Positions 14,698 through 22,243 of a DNA stretch of 31,234 bases are shown in pieces. The notes under the pieces were generated by a model that had not been told where the DNA came from, made no database searches, and saw only the letters and a list, made by a program, of their open reading frames with translations. The position numbers and the translations under genes are program-made. Positions within the stretch are counted from its first letter, which is position 1, and every line of letters starts with the position of its first letter. Where the stretch lies: NCBI GenBank assembly GCA_900543105.1, contig UQQA01000011.1, positions 1-31,234 of the forward strand. Direction: 5' to 3'. Origin of the DNA: an uncultured Ruminococcus sp. (GTDB lineage: Bacteria; Bacillota; Clostridia; Oscillospirales; Ruminococcaceae).

Positions 14698-15792
14698 TTA
14701 TACGTTGAAGCGGAACAGGATTATATCTCCGTCCTGAACAACGTATTCCTTGCCCTCCAGACGGACAAGTCCCTTTTCCTTTGCTCCTGCCATTGTTCCG
14801 CAAGCCATAAGGTCATCGAACGAAACAACTTCCGCTCTGATAAAGCCCTTTTCAAAGTCAGTGTGTATCTTTCCTGCTGCTTTCGGAGCTTTTGTACCCT
14901 TTGTGATAGTCCATGCACGAACTTCGTCCTTGCCTGCCGTGAGGAACGAGATAAGTCCGAGGAGAGCGTAACCCTCCTTGATGATTCGGTCAAGTCCCGA
15001 TACTTCAAGTCCGAGTTCGGAGAGGAACATAGCCTTGTCCTCATCGCCCATATCGGAGATCTCGGCTTCAAGCTGTGCGCAGATAGGGAATACGGAAGCC
15101 TTTTCCTCCGCTGCGATCTCGCACACGGTCTTGTAGTGAACGGAATTTTCGATGTTGTTTTTGAAATCGTCCTCGGAGAGATTTGCTGCGAAAATTACAG
15201 GCTTTGCGGAGAGCAGCGGTGTGCTCTTGATAGCCTCGGCTTCCTCTTCGGTGAAGTCAAAGGAACGTGCGGAGTGACCTGCTTCAAGGTGAGCTTTGAG
15301 CTTTTCGAGGAATTCTACCTCTGCGATGTATTTCTTGTCGCCCTTTACGAGCTTCTTTGTGCGGTCGATGCGCCTGTCGAGCATTTCAATGTCGGAGAAG
15401 ATAAGTTCGAGATCGATGGTTTCAATATCTCTTCTCGGATTGATGCTTCCGTCAACGTGGATAACGTCCGTACCCTCAAAGCAGCGAACAACGTGAACGA
15501 TAGCGTCAACTTCACGGATATTTGCGAGGAACTTGTTTCCAAGACCTTCGCCCTTTGATGCGCCCTTTACAAGACCTGCGATATCGACAAATTCAAGCGT
15601 TGCGGGGGTGAATTTGTTCGGGTCATACATTTCTTTGAGCTTCAAAAGGCGCTCATCGGGGACGGAAACAACGCCGACGTTCGGTTCGATGGTGCAGAAC
15701 GGGTAGTTTGCGGATTCTGCGCCTGCGTTTGTGAGTGCGTTAAAGAGTGTGCTTTTTCCGACATTCGGAAGTCCAACCATACCAAGTTTCAT
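14698..15792 (-). CDS. ychF: Ribosome-binding ATPase YchF (OLA1 family)
   Basis: A 364-residue, near-universal P-loop protein of the Obg-related YchF/OLA1 group, which prefers ATP over GTP and associates with ribosomes; it is linked to stress control. It has G1 GLPNVGKST near residues 7-15, the switch/G3 region VDIAGLVKGASKGEGLGN, the variant NLSE at the G4 position that explains ATP preference, and a C-terminal TGS-like domain ending VVQDGDIILFRFNV. Length matches the family exactly. It follows the small membrane-protein gene by 20 bases and is probably cotranscribed with it. Confidence 0.97.
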   Translation of the reverse strand: MKLGMVGLPNVGKSTLFNALTNAGAESANYPFCTIEPNVGVVSVPDERLLKLKEMYDPNKFTPATLEFVDIAGLVKGASKGEGLGNKFLANIREVDAIVHVVRCFEGTDVIHVDGSINPRRDIETIDLELIFSDIEMLDRRIDRTKKLVKGDKKYIAEVEFLEKLKAHLEAGHSARSFDFTEEEAEAIKSTPLLSAKPVIFAANLSEDDFKNNIENSVHYKTVCEIAAEEKASVFPICAQLEAEISDMGDEDKAMFLSELGLEVSGLDRIIKEGYALLGLISFLTAGKDEVRAWTITKGTKAPKAAGKIHTDFEKGFIRAEVVSFDDLMACGTMAGAKEKGLVRLEGKEYVVQDGDIILFRFNV

Positions 15793-15812
15793 ATTTCATT
15801 TAGTCCTTTTTA

Positions 15813-16016
15813 TTAGTTTTCTTCAAGATTGAGGCTGCGAACATATTCGTCAGCATCGAAATCCTTGCAGTTTTTCTTTTTGCCGCAGCATTTGCCGTTC
15901 AGCTTCTTTGTTACACATATGCCAAGTACAAAACCAAGCACAAACGAGAGCAGACCTGTCACTGTGAGGAGGAGATTGAGAACACTGTCATGGGATCTTT
16001 CGGAATTTTCGTTCAT
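15813..16016 (-). CDS. Small single-span membrane protein
   Basis: A 67-residue protein I do not recognise. It has one hydrophobic helix (about 12-35, LNLLLTVTGLLSFVLGFVLG), then a basic, cysteine-containing stretch KLNGKCCGKKKNC (C43, C44, C50) and an acidic tail. The positive charges after the helix suggest an outside N-terminus and cytoplasmic tail. AAAGGA precedes the ATG, and a good promoter (16093-16065) lies upstream. It is 20 bases from ychF, so it forms a two-gene unit; any link with YchF is unknown. Confidence 0.75.
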   Translation of the reverse strand: MNENSERSHDSVLNLLLTVTGLLSFVLGFVLGICVTKKLNGKCCGKKKNCKDFDADEYVRSLNLEEN

Positions 16017-16064
16017 AAGATCATATCCTTTCAGATAAATTGATTGAATAGTACATCACATAAC

Positions 16065-16093
16065 ATTATACACTTTTTTTCTGCGAATTGCAA
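16065..16093 (-). promoter_or_regulatory. Promoter of the small membrane protein-ychF unit
   Basis: TTGCAA (16093-16088), 17 bases, TATAAT (16070-16065) on the minus strand, about 50 bases before the ATG at 16016. Confidence 0.7.
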
Positions 16094-16116
16094 TAGTTAT
16101 GTTAAAATTTCACAAT

Positions 16117-16142
16117 AAAAAAGCCGCCCTAATATGAGTGGC
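16117..16142 (-). terminator. Possible terminator of the mcrBC-like operon
   Basis: On the minus strand AGCC at 16142 pairs with GGCT at about 16123-16120, and a run of T residues follows. The inner stem is imperfect. It lies after MITE-like element 3, which itself can form a long hairpin. Confidence 0.45.
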
Positions 16143-16146
16143 TGAA

Positions 16147-16264
16147 ATACTAAACACCAATAAAATACAGGAAAAAATCTGCGCCGAAATCCAATATAAA
16201 CCTGTTTTCAACAGCTACGAGATTGTCGGCTTGATTTTTTCCGAATTTTAAATGGTGTTTAGTA
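16147..16264. mobile_element. MITE-like element 3, downstream of mcrC
   Basis: The 118-bp palindromic element starts ATACTAAACACCAATAAAAT and ends AAATGGTGTTTAGTA. Its left half is nearly identical to element 2. The right flank is TA (16265-16266), but the left flank is AA, so the duplication has decayed or the boundary differs. It stands seven bases after the mcrC stop codon. Confidence 0.75.
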
Positions 16265-16271
16265 TAAAATA

Positions 16272-17483
16272 TCAGTGGAAAAATGTTTCATTGAGGATAG
16301 CAACGCTTCCGTCGATGTCTTTGAGGTCAACGAGGTACATATTTCGCTGCATACCTTCAAGATTGCGGTTGAGAACTTCCGTAACGGGGAAAACTATCGC
16401 CGTGTCATCGGTGTCCCTGCCGTGATAATTCTTGAAATCATAGAATTTGAAGATGATATTTATGTAGGAATCGTCCTGCTTGTCCTTGACATAGAAGTTG
16501 GAAACTGGTTCCATATTAAGGTCGAGCGAAACGTTGTTGACCGAGTTTGTCATTTTTTCGGGCGTGAGGAAGCTGTATCTTGAACGGTCTATCTGACGGC
16601 GCAGGCTTGTTGCGATACAGCCGCAGAAAAGCTTGTCGATAGGGAAAAGCATCGCATAAGCTACCTTTCCGCCGCAGAAGAACGTTGTTGTACCCTTGTT
16701 CAGAAGGAACAGTCTGCACCAGCCCATTGCCCTTGAATATCTTGCCATGCTTCGGTCGTCGATAACAGCGGCAAAGTCACGCTTTAGATTCGTCGAGAAA
16801 TCAACTCCGTCAAAGTCCATAAGGAGCGTTCTCAGTCGTTTGAGGTTAAGTCCGTTTGTCGAAAGCTTCAGCAGAGCGGCGAGAGTTGTTTTTATCAGCT
16901 TGTTTTCGGCACGGTTTATGCTGAAAACGTCGTATTCAACAAAGAATTTTTCCTTGTGGGCATAATTTTTCTTGGCGTGTTCGGAATAAATAGTCTTGCC
17001 CTTTACGAACGGCTCGTTGCCGCGGTAGGGGACATAGGTCTGCTTCAATCCGCCTCGTACAACGTTTTCTACCTCGTCAAGGAACATTCGCACGCATATC
17101 TCGAAAATATTGAGCTGTTCTTTTTTGAAGTAGCGCTCGTTGACCCTTTTCACGGGGACTTCTATCATCGATTCGAGCATTCGCAGAATGAGCATCTTCG
17201 ATACGACCGCATTTTTGGCAGGGTCGGCGGCTATCTGCGGCATAAGCTCGATCTGCGTACCGTCACGCAGCGTTATGATGCCTGCATAACGGGCAGGGTG
17301 AATGGTCTTTCGTCCGTCCGGGAGAGTTATCTCATGCATAACGGGAAAGCGGTTGTTCTCGGTGAAGTCCGCAAGACGGTCAAAGTTATGTTCGGGGATA
17401 GGGATAATGTGCGGATTGTCCGATGTTCCGCCCCTTACAAAGGAGTCTGCATCTGTGATAACGAACTTTTTATTTGTACTCAT
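16272..17483 (-). CDS. McrC-like protein, nuclease motif unclear
   Basis: A 403-residue McrC-family (PF10117-type) protein. Classical McrC is the nuclease subunit that works with the McrB GTPase to cut methylated DNA. Family likeness includes GIITLRDGTQIELMPQIA near the N-terminus, FLDEVENVVRGGLKQTYV in the middle, and AMLFPIDKLFCGCIATSLRRQI, which precedes the nuclease core in relatives. Where the hydrophobic-D-x-K strand is expected, the sequence reads NIIFKFYDF (about 342-350), with no aspartate before the lysine, and the preceding RPD-like strand is also absent (NMEPVSNFYV). The only D-x-K is VDLK near residues 385-388, unusually close to the C-terminus. It may be nuclease-dead or use a rearranged site. 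The gene follows mcrB by 12 bases. Confidence 0.8.
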   Translation of the reverse strand: MSTNKKFVITDADSFVRGGTSDNPHIIPIPEHNFDRLADFTENNRFPVMHEITLPDGRKTIHPARYAGIITLRDGTQIELMPQIAADPAKNAVVSKMLILRMLESMIEVPVKRVNERYFKKEQLNIFEICVRMFLDEVENVVRGGLKQTYVPYRGNEPFVKGKTIYSEHAKKNYAHKEKFFVEYDVFSINRAENKLIKTTLAALLKLSTNGLNLKRLRTLLMDFDGVDFSTNLKRDFAAVIDDRSMARYSRAMGWCRLFLLNKGTTTFFCGGKVAYAMLFPIDKLFCGCIATSLRRQIDRSRYSFLTPEKMTNSVNNVSLDLNMEPVSNFYVKDKQDDSYINIIFKFYDFKNYHGRDTDDTAIVFPVTEVLNRNLEGMQRNMYLVDLKDIDGSVAILNETFFH

Positions 17484-17495
17484 TGGAAATTATCC

Positions 17496-18503
17496 TTAGA
17501 TCTTAAGATATGCGTTGACATTTCCGAAAGCCGCATTATTTATAGTATAAATATCGTCATTTTCAAGGTAAAGCTCGGCATTTGCACCGAAGATCTGTGC
17601 ATAGTCAACGTCTGTCTTGATTACGAACTGCTCGTTCGGCTCTTTGTTCGCATCGCCGAGGACAAGTCTTATCTTTTCATAATCATCGTAGAAATAGTCC
17701 TGAAGAAGCGGAACTATCGCATTTTTGAAGATATGCGCAAGGACTGCAAGGCTCGGACGGGAGCGAAGCGGCATAAAGTAAGCGTGACCTATCGTATGGT
17801 CACGGTCGAGGAGTATCTCAACTCGCTTGTTTATCTTGTACATAAGCTCGCAGATATCGATGCCCTCAACGGTAACTCCGCGCAGAAGCTCGGGGTTAGG
17901 CATCATTTCAACGAAGTCGAAGCGTCGTCTTAAAGCGGAGTCAAGCATCGCTATGGAACGGTCGGCGGTGTTCATCGTGCCGATTATGTAAACATTGTCG
18001 GGAACGCCGAACGCTTCCTGCGAATAGGCAAGCTTAACGGTGGCTTCTTCAGCCTGTCCAAGTCGTTTTGTTGGTTCGATAATGGTTATCATTTCACCGA
18101 AGATCTTGGAAACGTTGCCTCGGTTGATCTCATCGATGATGAATACATATTTTTCGCCGGGGTTCTTTGAAGCTTCATCGCAGAAACGCTTGAATACACC
18201 CTGATTTACCTTATAAACCATTTCTTCCTTACGGGAACGCTCGCCCTTTTCGTTCATTACCTGAATGAAAACAGGCTTGATACCCTCAACGAATTCCTCG
18301 TAGCCGAAGGACTGATGGAAGGTAGTGAACTCGATCTGACCGTAGAGAGTTTTGAGAGCGTTGTACTTCTCAAGAAGCTCGCCGTAATCATCGCCCATGA
18401 CATCACGGATAGATCTTCCGTAAATAATAGATATCGCATAGGCGATAGTATTATAAGTTTTACCTGTACCCGGAGGACCGTAAAGAATGATATTAGAACC
18501 CAT
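17496..18503 (-). CDS. McrB-like AAA+ NTPase without N-terminal domain
   Basis: A 335-residue AAA+ protein of the McrB branch. It starts almost directly with Walker A (GPPGTGKT, residues 9-16). Then come Walker B VFIIDEINRGN (119-129), the McrB signature GTMNTADRS (174-182) and the arginine-finger region ALRRRFDF (189-196). Classical McrB has a DNA-recognition domain of roughly 150 residues before the AAA+ module; here nothing precedes it. ATG 18503 has AGGGTGG at a good distance, and upstream sequence is AT-rich, non-coding and partly a MITE-like element, so this looks like a genuine short form. It should form a hexameric motor partnered with the McrC-like protein encoded next. What targets the complex is unknown. 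Confidence 0.85.
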   Translation of the reverse strand: MGSNIILYGPPGTGKTYNTIAYAISIIYGRSIRDVMGDDYGELLEKYNALKTLYGQIEFTTFHQSFGYEEFVEGIKPVFIQVMNEKGERSRKEEMVYKVNQGVFKRFCDEASKNPGEKYVFIIDEINRGNVSKIFGEMITIIEPTKRLGQAEEATVKLAYSQEAFGVPDNVYIIGTMNTADRSIAMLDSALRRRFDFVEMMPNPELLRGVTVEGIDICELMYKINKRVEILLDRDHTIGHAYFMPLRSRPSLAVLAHIFKNAIVPLLQDYFYDDYEKIRLVLGDANKEPNEQFVIKTDVDYAQIFGANAELYLENDDIYTINNAAFGNVNAYLKI

Positions 18504-18545
18504 ATTTTTTCCACCCTAATAATATTTTGTACAGCTTGTTAAATA

Positions 18546-18661
18546 ATACTGATTTTTAATAAAAGTGTAAACAAAAAAACGGCGCAAAAGCCATATAAGA
18601 CCGTTAAACAGCTGCGAGCTTTTGCTTGATTGTTTGTACACTTTGATTTTAAAAATAAGTA
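18546..18661. mobile_element. MITE-like element 4, in the mcrB 5' leader
   Basis: The 116-bp element starts ATACTGATTTTTAA and ends TTTAAAAATAAGTA, with matching inner arms AAAGTGTA (inverted at 18636-18643) and a GGCGCAAAAGC / GCTTTTGC stem. TA flanks both sides (18544-18545, 18662-18663). Ends and target match elements 1, 2 and 5, but the inner sequence is a separate subfamily. It lies between the mcrB promoter and start codon, so it is transcribed as a long hairpin in that leader. Confidence 0.72.
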
Positions 18662-18736
18662 TAAAACCAACTGCCTTTGTTACAAAATTTTTATGAAAAA
18701 TGACAAACTGAAACGTTTGAAACACATACTGTAACT

Positions 18737-18765
18737 ATTTTAACTCATAATCGGAAAAATTTCAA
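18737..18765 (-). promoter_or_regulatory. Promoter of the mcrBC-like operon
   Basis: TTGAAA (18765-18760), 17 bases, TAAAAT (18742-18737) on the minus strand. The resulting 5' leader is about 225 bases and contains MITE-like element 4. The rest of the 18504-18918 gap is AT-rich with no gene. Confidence 0.6.
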
Positions 18766-18918
18766 TAGTAAAATTAGATAGAAAAAAATTTCTGTACAAA
18801 TAGTGCAATTGTGAATGATTCAGCTGTTGACTTTTGCTAAAATTATATTAAAATGTAAACAAATTATGGGAATAATTCTTGTGCAGCTTATATAAGCCTT
18901 TAAATTTTTGCAAAATGC

Positions 18919-18947
18919 TTGACTTTTTTTGTGAAATATGATATCAT
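18919..18947 (+). promoter_or_regulatory. Promoter of the SRP RNA
   Basis: TTGACT (18919-18924), 17 bases, TATCAT (18942-18947). Transcription would begin near 18954, about 80 bases before the conserved SRP RNA stem, implying a 5' extension or a processed precursor. Confidence 0.65.
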
Positions 18948-19031
18948 AATCAAGTAAATCCTGTTTGCGCTCTGTTTTAAGCGGAATTTAACCGAAAATG
19001 AGCGTATCGGCATACTATGATCGGAATTTAT

Positions 19032-19153
19032 CCGGTATATAGGTGTGCGGGCCCTGTGCAACAGAACACCGTGAACCATGTCAGGCGGGGAACCGAGCAG
19101 CATTAAGCGGTTCGCTCTGTGTGCCGCAGCAAGCCTGCACACCTATGTATCGG
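19032..19153 (+). ncRNA. ffs: Signal recognition particle RNA (4.5S/scRNA)
   Basis: This RNA scaffolds Ffh in the signal recognition particle, which targets membrane and secreted proteins to the translocon. The conserved core is plain: GTGAACCATGTCAGG (19071-19085), then a GGAA tetraloop closed by CGG/CCG, then GAGCAGCATTAAG (19094-19106). The outer ends, CCGGTATATAGGTGTGC (19032-19048) and GCACACCTATGTATCGG (19137-19153), pair to close one long rod, and T-rich sequence follows as terminator. No typical Alu-domain sequence is evident upstream, so it is probably the short form, though the transcript may start near 18954. As in Bacillus, it lies upstream of dnaX. Confidence 0.92.
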
Positions 19154-19182
19154 ATTTTTCTCTTTTTCGGAGGAACTTTTTA

Positions 19183-20067
19183 ATGGACAAGTGGTATTTT
19201 ATAAAAAAGCTTTGGCGGCACTTTATTATAGTAGTTCCGCTGATGTTTCTGACCGCACTTGCCTATAAGGTGCTTTTTGATTCGCCCGATTATACGCCAG
19301 ACCTGTTCCAGAAGCTTTTTTTCGGACTTGCGGAATTCGCTCTCGTTATGTCTGCAATAGTGACCGCTTACAGCGATGCGCAGAGTGTCGCTCGCAGAGG
19401 CTATGATAAGTACCTCACGAGGGGGACTTTCAAAGGCTTTTCCAAAAAGGCAAGACTTTTCAGCGATGGTATGGATTGTATCCGCTGTGAGGAGCTTGCA
19501 GACGGCATCGACTATCTTAAAGAAGCTATGGAATGTGACTGTACAGACCGTGAAAAAGCGGTCGCAAGCTTTTACATAGGAAATACCTACCGCCTTATGG
19601 GGTATAATACCAATGCGGCAAAATTTTTTCAGGACGCTGTTGACCTCGGTTTGAATGATGAGAAATATATGGTCGATTTCCTGCTTGCAAGATGTCACGT
19701 TGAAAACGGCGCTTATCAAAAGGCGCTCGATATTTATGACGGCCTTGCCGAAAAAACGGATCGGGAGGGCATTTTTCAGTATCTTTACACCGATTACGGA
19801 ATGTGTTACCTTGCAATGGGTGAATACGAAAAGGCTTTTGAAAGCTTCACAAGGTCGATACTGGAAGGCAAAAATTATGTTTTTGCGCTCGGCGGCTGTG
19901 CGCTTGCGCAGCTCGGGCTGAAAGACCTTGAAAAGAGCCGTGAGTATTATGCGAAAGCGCTTGCGGCGAATATGTTCGATGTTGTCGGCTTCAAGCAGTA
20001 TTACTGCAAAATTGCCGAGAGCGTCGGCGTTTATGACAGGATAGACGAAGAAATGAAGATAAAATAA
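19183..20067 (+). CDS. Membrane-anchored TPR protein
   Basis: A 294-residue protein of unknown function. Two hydrophobic helices near the N-terminus (about 12-30 and 44-63) anchor it in the membrane. A linker with SVARRGYDKYLTRGTFKGF follows. From about residue 110 the protein is built of tetratricopeptide repeats, for example NTYRLMGYNTNAAKFFQDAV, GAYQKALDIYDGLAE and GMCYLAMGEYEKAFESFTRS, which usually mediate protein contacts in the cytoplasm. ATG 19183 follows GGAGGAAC; an upstream in-frame ATG at 19078 lies within the SRP RNA and is rejected. It stands between SRP RNA and dnaX, a place usually without an intervening gene in Bacillus. Placement and membrane anchoring allow, but do not prove, a role near protein targeting. 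Confidence 0.8.
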   Translation: MDKWYFIKKLWRHFIIVVPLMFLTALAYKVLFDSPDYTPDLFQKLFFGLAEFALVMSAIVTAYSDAQSVARRGYDKYLTRGTFKGFSKKARLFSDGMDCIRCEELADGIDYLKEAMECDCTDREKAVASFYIGNTYRLMGYNTNAAKFFQDAVDLGLNDEKYMVDFLLARCHVENGAYQKALDIYDGLAEKTDREGIFQYLYTDYGMCYLAMGEYEKAFESFTRSILEGKNYVFALGGCALAQLGLKDLEKSREYYAKALAANMFDVVGFKQYYCKIAESVGVYDRIDEEMKIK

Positions 20068-20082
20068 AGGGAAGTGAGCGTT

Positions 20083-21741
20083 TTGTATCAGGCTTTGTAC
20101 AGAAAATACAGACCTTTGAGCTTTGCTGATGTTGTTTCGCAGCCGCAGGTCACAGAAACGCTCTTAAATCAGCTCAGAACAGGCAGAACTGCCCATGCAT
20201 ATATTTTCACGGGTTCAAGAGGAACGGGCAAGACGACCTGCGCAAGAATACTTGCAAAGGCGATGAACTGTCTGCACCCCGTTGACGGAAACCCGTGCCT
20301 TGAATGTGAGATCTGCCGCGATGCCGATGAGGGCGCGCTCGGTGATATTATCGAGATAGACGCGGCTTCAAACAGCGGTGTCGAGGATATCCGTGACCTG
20401 CGCGAGGGTACTGTTTATATGCCCGAACGCTGCAAATACAAGGTCTATATCATCGACGAAGTTCATATGCTCTCTCCTGCGGCGTTCAATGCGCTGCTCA
20501 AAATTATGGAAGAACCGCCCGAACACGTTAAGTTTATCCTCGCAACGACTGAGATCCACAAAGTCCTGCCCACGATACTTTCACGCTGCCAGCGTTTCGA
20601 TTTCCACAGAATCAAATCAGACGATATTGCAAAGCGGCTCTTGTGGGTCGCAGAGCAGGAGAAATTCACGCTCACGAATGAAGCCGCACTGCTTATCGCA
20701 AAGGCTTCGGACGGCGGTATGCGTGATGCTCTTTCGCTGCTCGACCGATGCACGGCTTATTCCGACAATATCACGGAAGATGTGGCTGCGAGTGCGGCGG
20801 GAATCGCGGGAAGCGGTCCTGTTTTCCGTATCCTTGAAGCGGCGGCTGACCATAACACTGCCGAGGCTGTAAAGGCGGTCGGCGAGCTTTACGATTCGTC
20901 AAAGGATATGCAGCAGCTTTGTGCCGAACTGGTAGGACAGCTGCGGAATGTTATGCTTGCGAAAACCGTTCCCGATGATACGGGAATACTGAACTGCCTG
21001 CCGAGCGAGATCGCTCAGGTCAAGGCTCTTGCGGAGAAAATGCCGATAGAGGATATCTTCGCCGACCTTGATATTTTGCAGCAGACGGGTGATAAGATCG
21101 GCAGAGTGCCGTCAAAGCGTGTCGAGATCGAGATGTGCATGATAAAGATATGCACAAGCAGAGCGGGCGCTGCGGCTTCGGGTACTTCTGCGAACAATTC
21201 TATTGACAATTCCGAAATTTATGCTAAAATTGAAATGTTGGAGCGCAGGCTCGGCGATGCGTCCGTTCAGTCACCGGCGGCAAGGACTGCTCCCGTGCGA
21301 AGCGAACCCCAATATTCGTATCGGCAGGAAAAACAGAACGAAAGCGTTCCACAGTCTGCTCAGGCTTCACAGTCCGCTCCCGCAAAAACGGAGCAGGGCA
21401 AAATAGACCCGTCTTCGTTCAAGCCTGTTGAACGCTGGGCGGATATCCTCGAAGAGTACAAGGCGGCATGTCCGTCTGGTTCGGCGGCACTTGTCGGCTC
21501 GTATGCCCTCGAAAGCGGAGATATGATGCTTATTTTCTCGGAGAATTCGTTCTTTATGTCCGTTTTAAAGGCAGGGGACAACGCCGAGAAGCTCAAACGC
21601 TCGATTCAGAAGATAACGGGCAGGATATACACTATCCGTGCGAAATGCACGAACAAGACCGAGAAAGCCGATACAAGGCAGTCGGTCGAATCTATCTTAA
21701 AAAAAGCGCAGGAAAACGGGATACCGACAGAACAGTCATAA
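20083..21741 (+). CDS. dnaX: DNA polymerase III subunits gamma/tau
   Basis: A 552-residue clamp-loader ATPase that loads the sliding clamp and holds the replicative polymerase together. It has Walker A GSRGTGKT (44-51), a four-cysteine zinc site (C63, C72, C75, C78), Walker B YIIDEVHML, the SRC motif in TILSRCQRF, and a variable C-terminal tau region rich in Gln, Ser and Ala. TTG 20083 is preferred because the protein then begins YQALYRKYRP as in relatives and AAGGGA lies ten bases upstream; a GTG at 20074 is only one base from that site. The stop-to-start gap after the TPR gene is 15 bases. No A-run for programmed frameshifting was recognised. Confidence 0.96.
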   Translation: MYQALYRKYRPLSFADVVSQPQVTETLLNQLRTGRTAHAYIFTGSRGTGKTTCARILAKAMNCLHPVDGNPCLECEICRDADEGALGDIIEIDAASNSGVEDIRDLREGTVYMPERCKYKVYIIDEVHMLSPAAFNALLKIMEEPPEHVKFILATTEIHKVLPTILSRCQRFDFHRIKSDDIAKRLLWVAEQEKFTLTNEAALLIAKASDGGMRDALSLLDRCTAYSDNITEDVAASAAGIAGSGPVFRILEAAADHNTAEAVKAVGELYDSSKDMQQLCAELVGQLRNVMLAKTVPDDTGILNCLPSEIAQVKALAEKMPIEDIFADLDILQQTGDKIGRVPSKRVEIEMCMIKICTSRAGAAASGTSANNSIDNSEIYAKIEMLERRLGDASVQSPAARTAPVRSEPQYSYRQEKQNESVPQSAQASQSAPAKTEQGKIDPSSFKPVERWADILEEYKAACPSGSAALVGSYALESGDMMLIFSENSFFMSVLKAGDNAEKLKRSIQKITGRIYTIRAKCTNKTEKADTRQSVESILKKAQENGIPTEQS

Positions 21742-21819
21742 ATGTTCCGTTTTTATAAATTTACAGTACCGCTTGCTAAGTTCTGCGGTGCATAAAATCA
21801 ACCAAAAGGAGTATTAATT

Positions 21820-22167
21820 ATGAAAGCAAGATTGCCACAGGGAATGGGCGGCGGCGCTCAGAATATGCAGGGTATGCTCAAGCAGGCTCAGAAAATGCAG
21901 GAACAGATCACCGCTCTTCAGGAAGATATTGAAAACAGAGAGTTCAAGGCTACTTCGGGCGGCGGAGCTGTTGAAGTCGTTATGAGCGGCAAAAAGGAGA
22001 TCAAGGCTCTCACTATCAAGCCTGACGTTGTTGACAAGGACGATATCGAGATGCTTCAGGATCTCGTTATCAGCGCATTCAACGATGCTGTTCACCAGAT
22101 CGAAGCTACTTCCGAAAATGAGATGGGCGCTATCACAGGCGGCGTTTCATTCCCCGGACTTTTCTGA
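21820..22167 (+). CDS. ybaB: YbaB/EbfC nucleoid-associated protein
   Basis: A 115-residue small dimeric DNA-binding protein of the YbaB/EbfC family, which coats DNA and influences nucleoid structure. The N-terminus MKARLPQGMGGG leads into a long amphipathic helix (MLKQAQKMQEQITALQEDIE), then the conserved strand EFKATSGGGAVEVVMSG and the helix VISAFNDAVHQIEATSENEM. It sits between dnaX and recR, the standard arrangement in Firmicutes and many other bacteria, where it is thought to support recombination repair. AAAAGGAG precedes the ATG. A short hairpin (ACCGC/GCGGT, about 21767-21790) lies in its leader. Confidence 0.95.
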   Translation: MKARLPQGMGGGAQNMQGMLKQAQKMQEQITALQEDIENREFKATSGGGAVEVVMSGKKEIKALTIKPDVVDKDDIEMLQDLVISAFNDAVHQIEATSENEMGAITGGVSFPGLF

Positions 22168-22177
22168 GATACACATT

Positions 22178-22210
22178 GAACGGGAATCCGCATCTGATGG
22201 ATTCCCGTTA
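22178..22210 (+). terminator. Hairpin between ybaB and recR
   Basis: AACGGGAATCC and GGATTCCCGTT form an 11-pair stem followed by a short T-rich run, directly after ybaB. It may reduce rather than stop transcription into recR, which has its own ribosome site but no obvious promoter. Confidence 0.6.
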
Positions 22211-22243
22211 TTTCAAACAACTTTTTCCCAAAGGAATGATCTT

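Noticed and set aside
16956..17933. 325-residue plus-strand frame across the mcrC/mcrB junction
   Set aside because: It is antisense to two real genes and has no recognisable domain or ribosome site.
18504..18918. Missing N-terminal part of McrB hidden upstream by a frameshift or insertion
   Set aside because: The sequence is AT-rich, contains a promoter and a MITE-like element, and shows no frame with McrB-like residues; the short start has its own ribosome site.
19078..19182. N-terminal extension of the TPR protein from ATG 19078
   Set aside because: This part overlaps the conserved SRP RNA core and terminator, while ATG 19183 has a good ribosome site.
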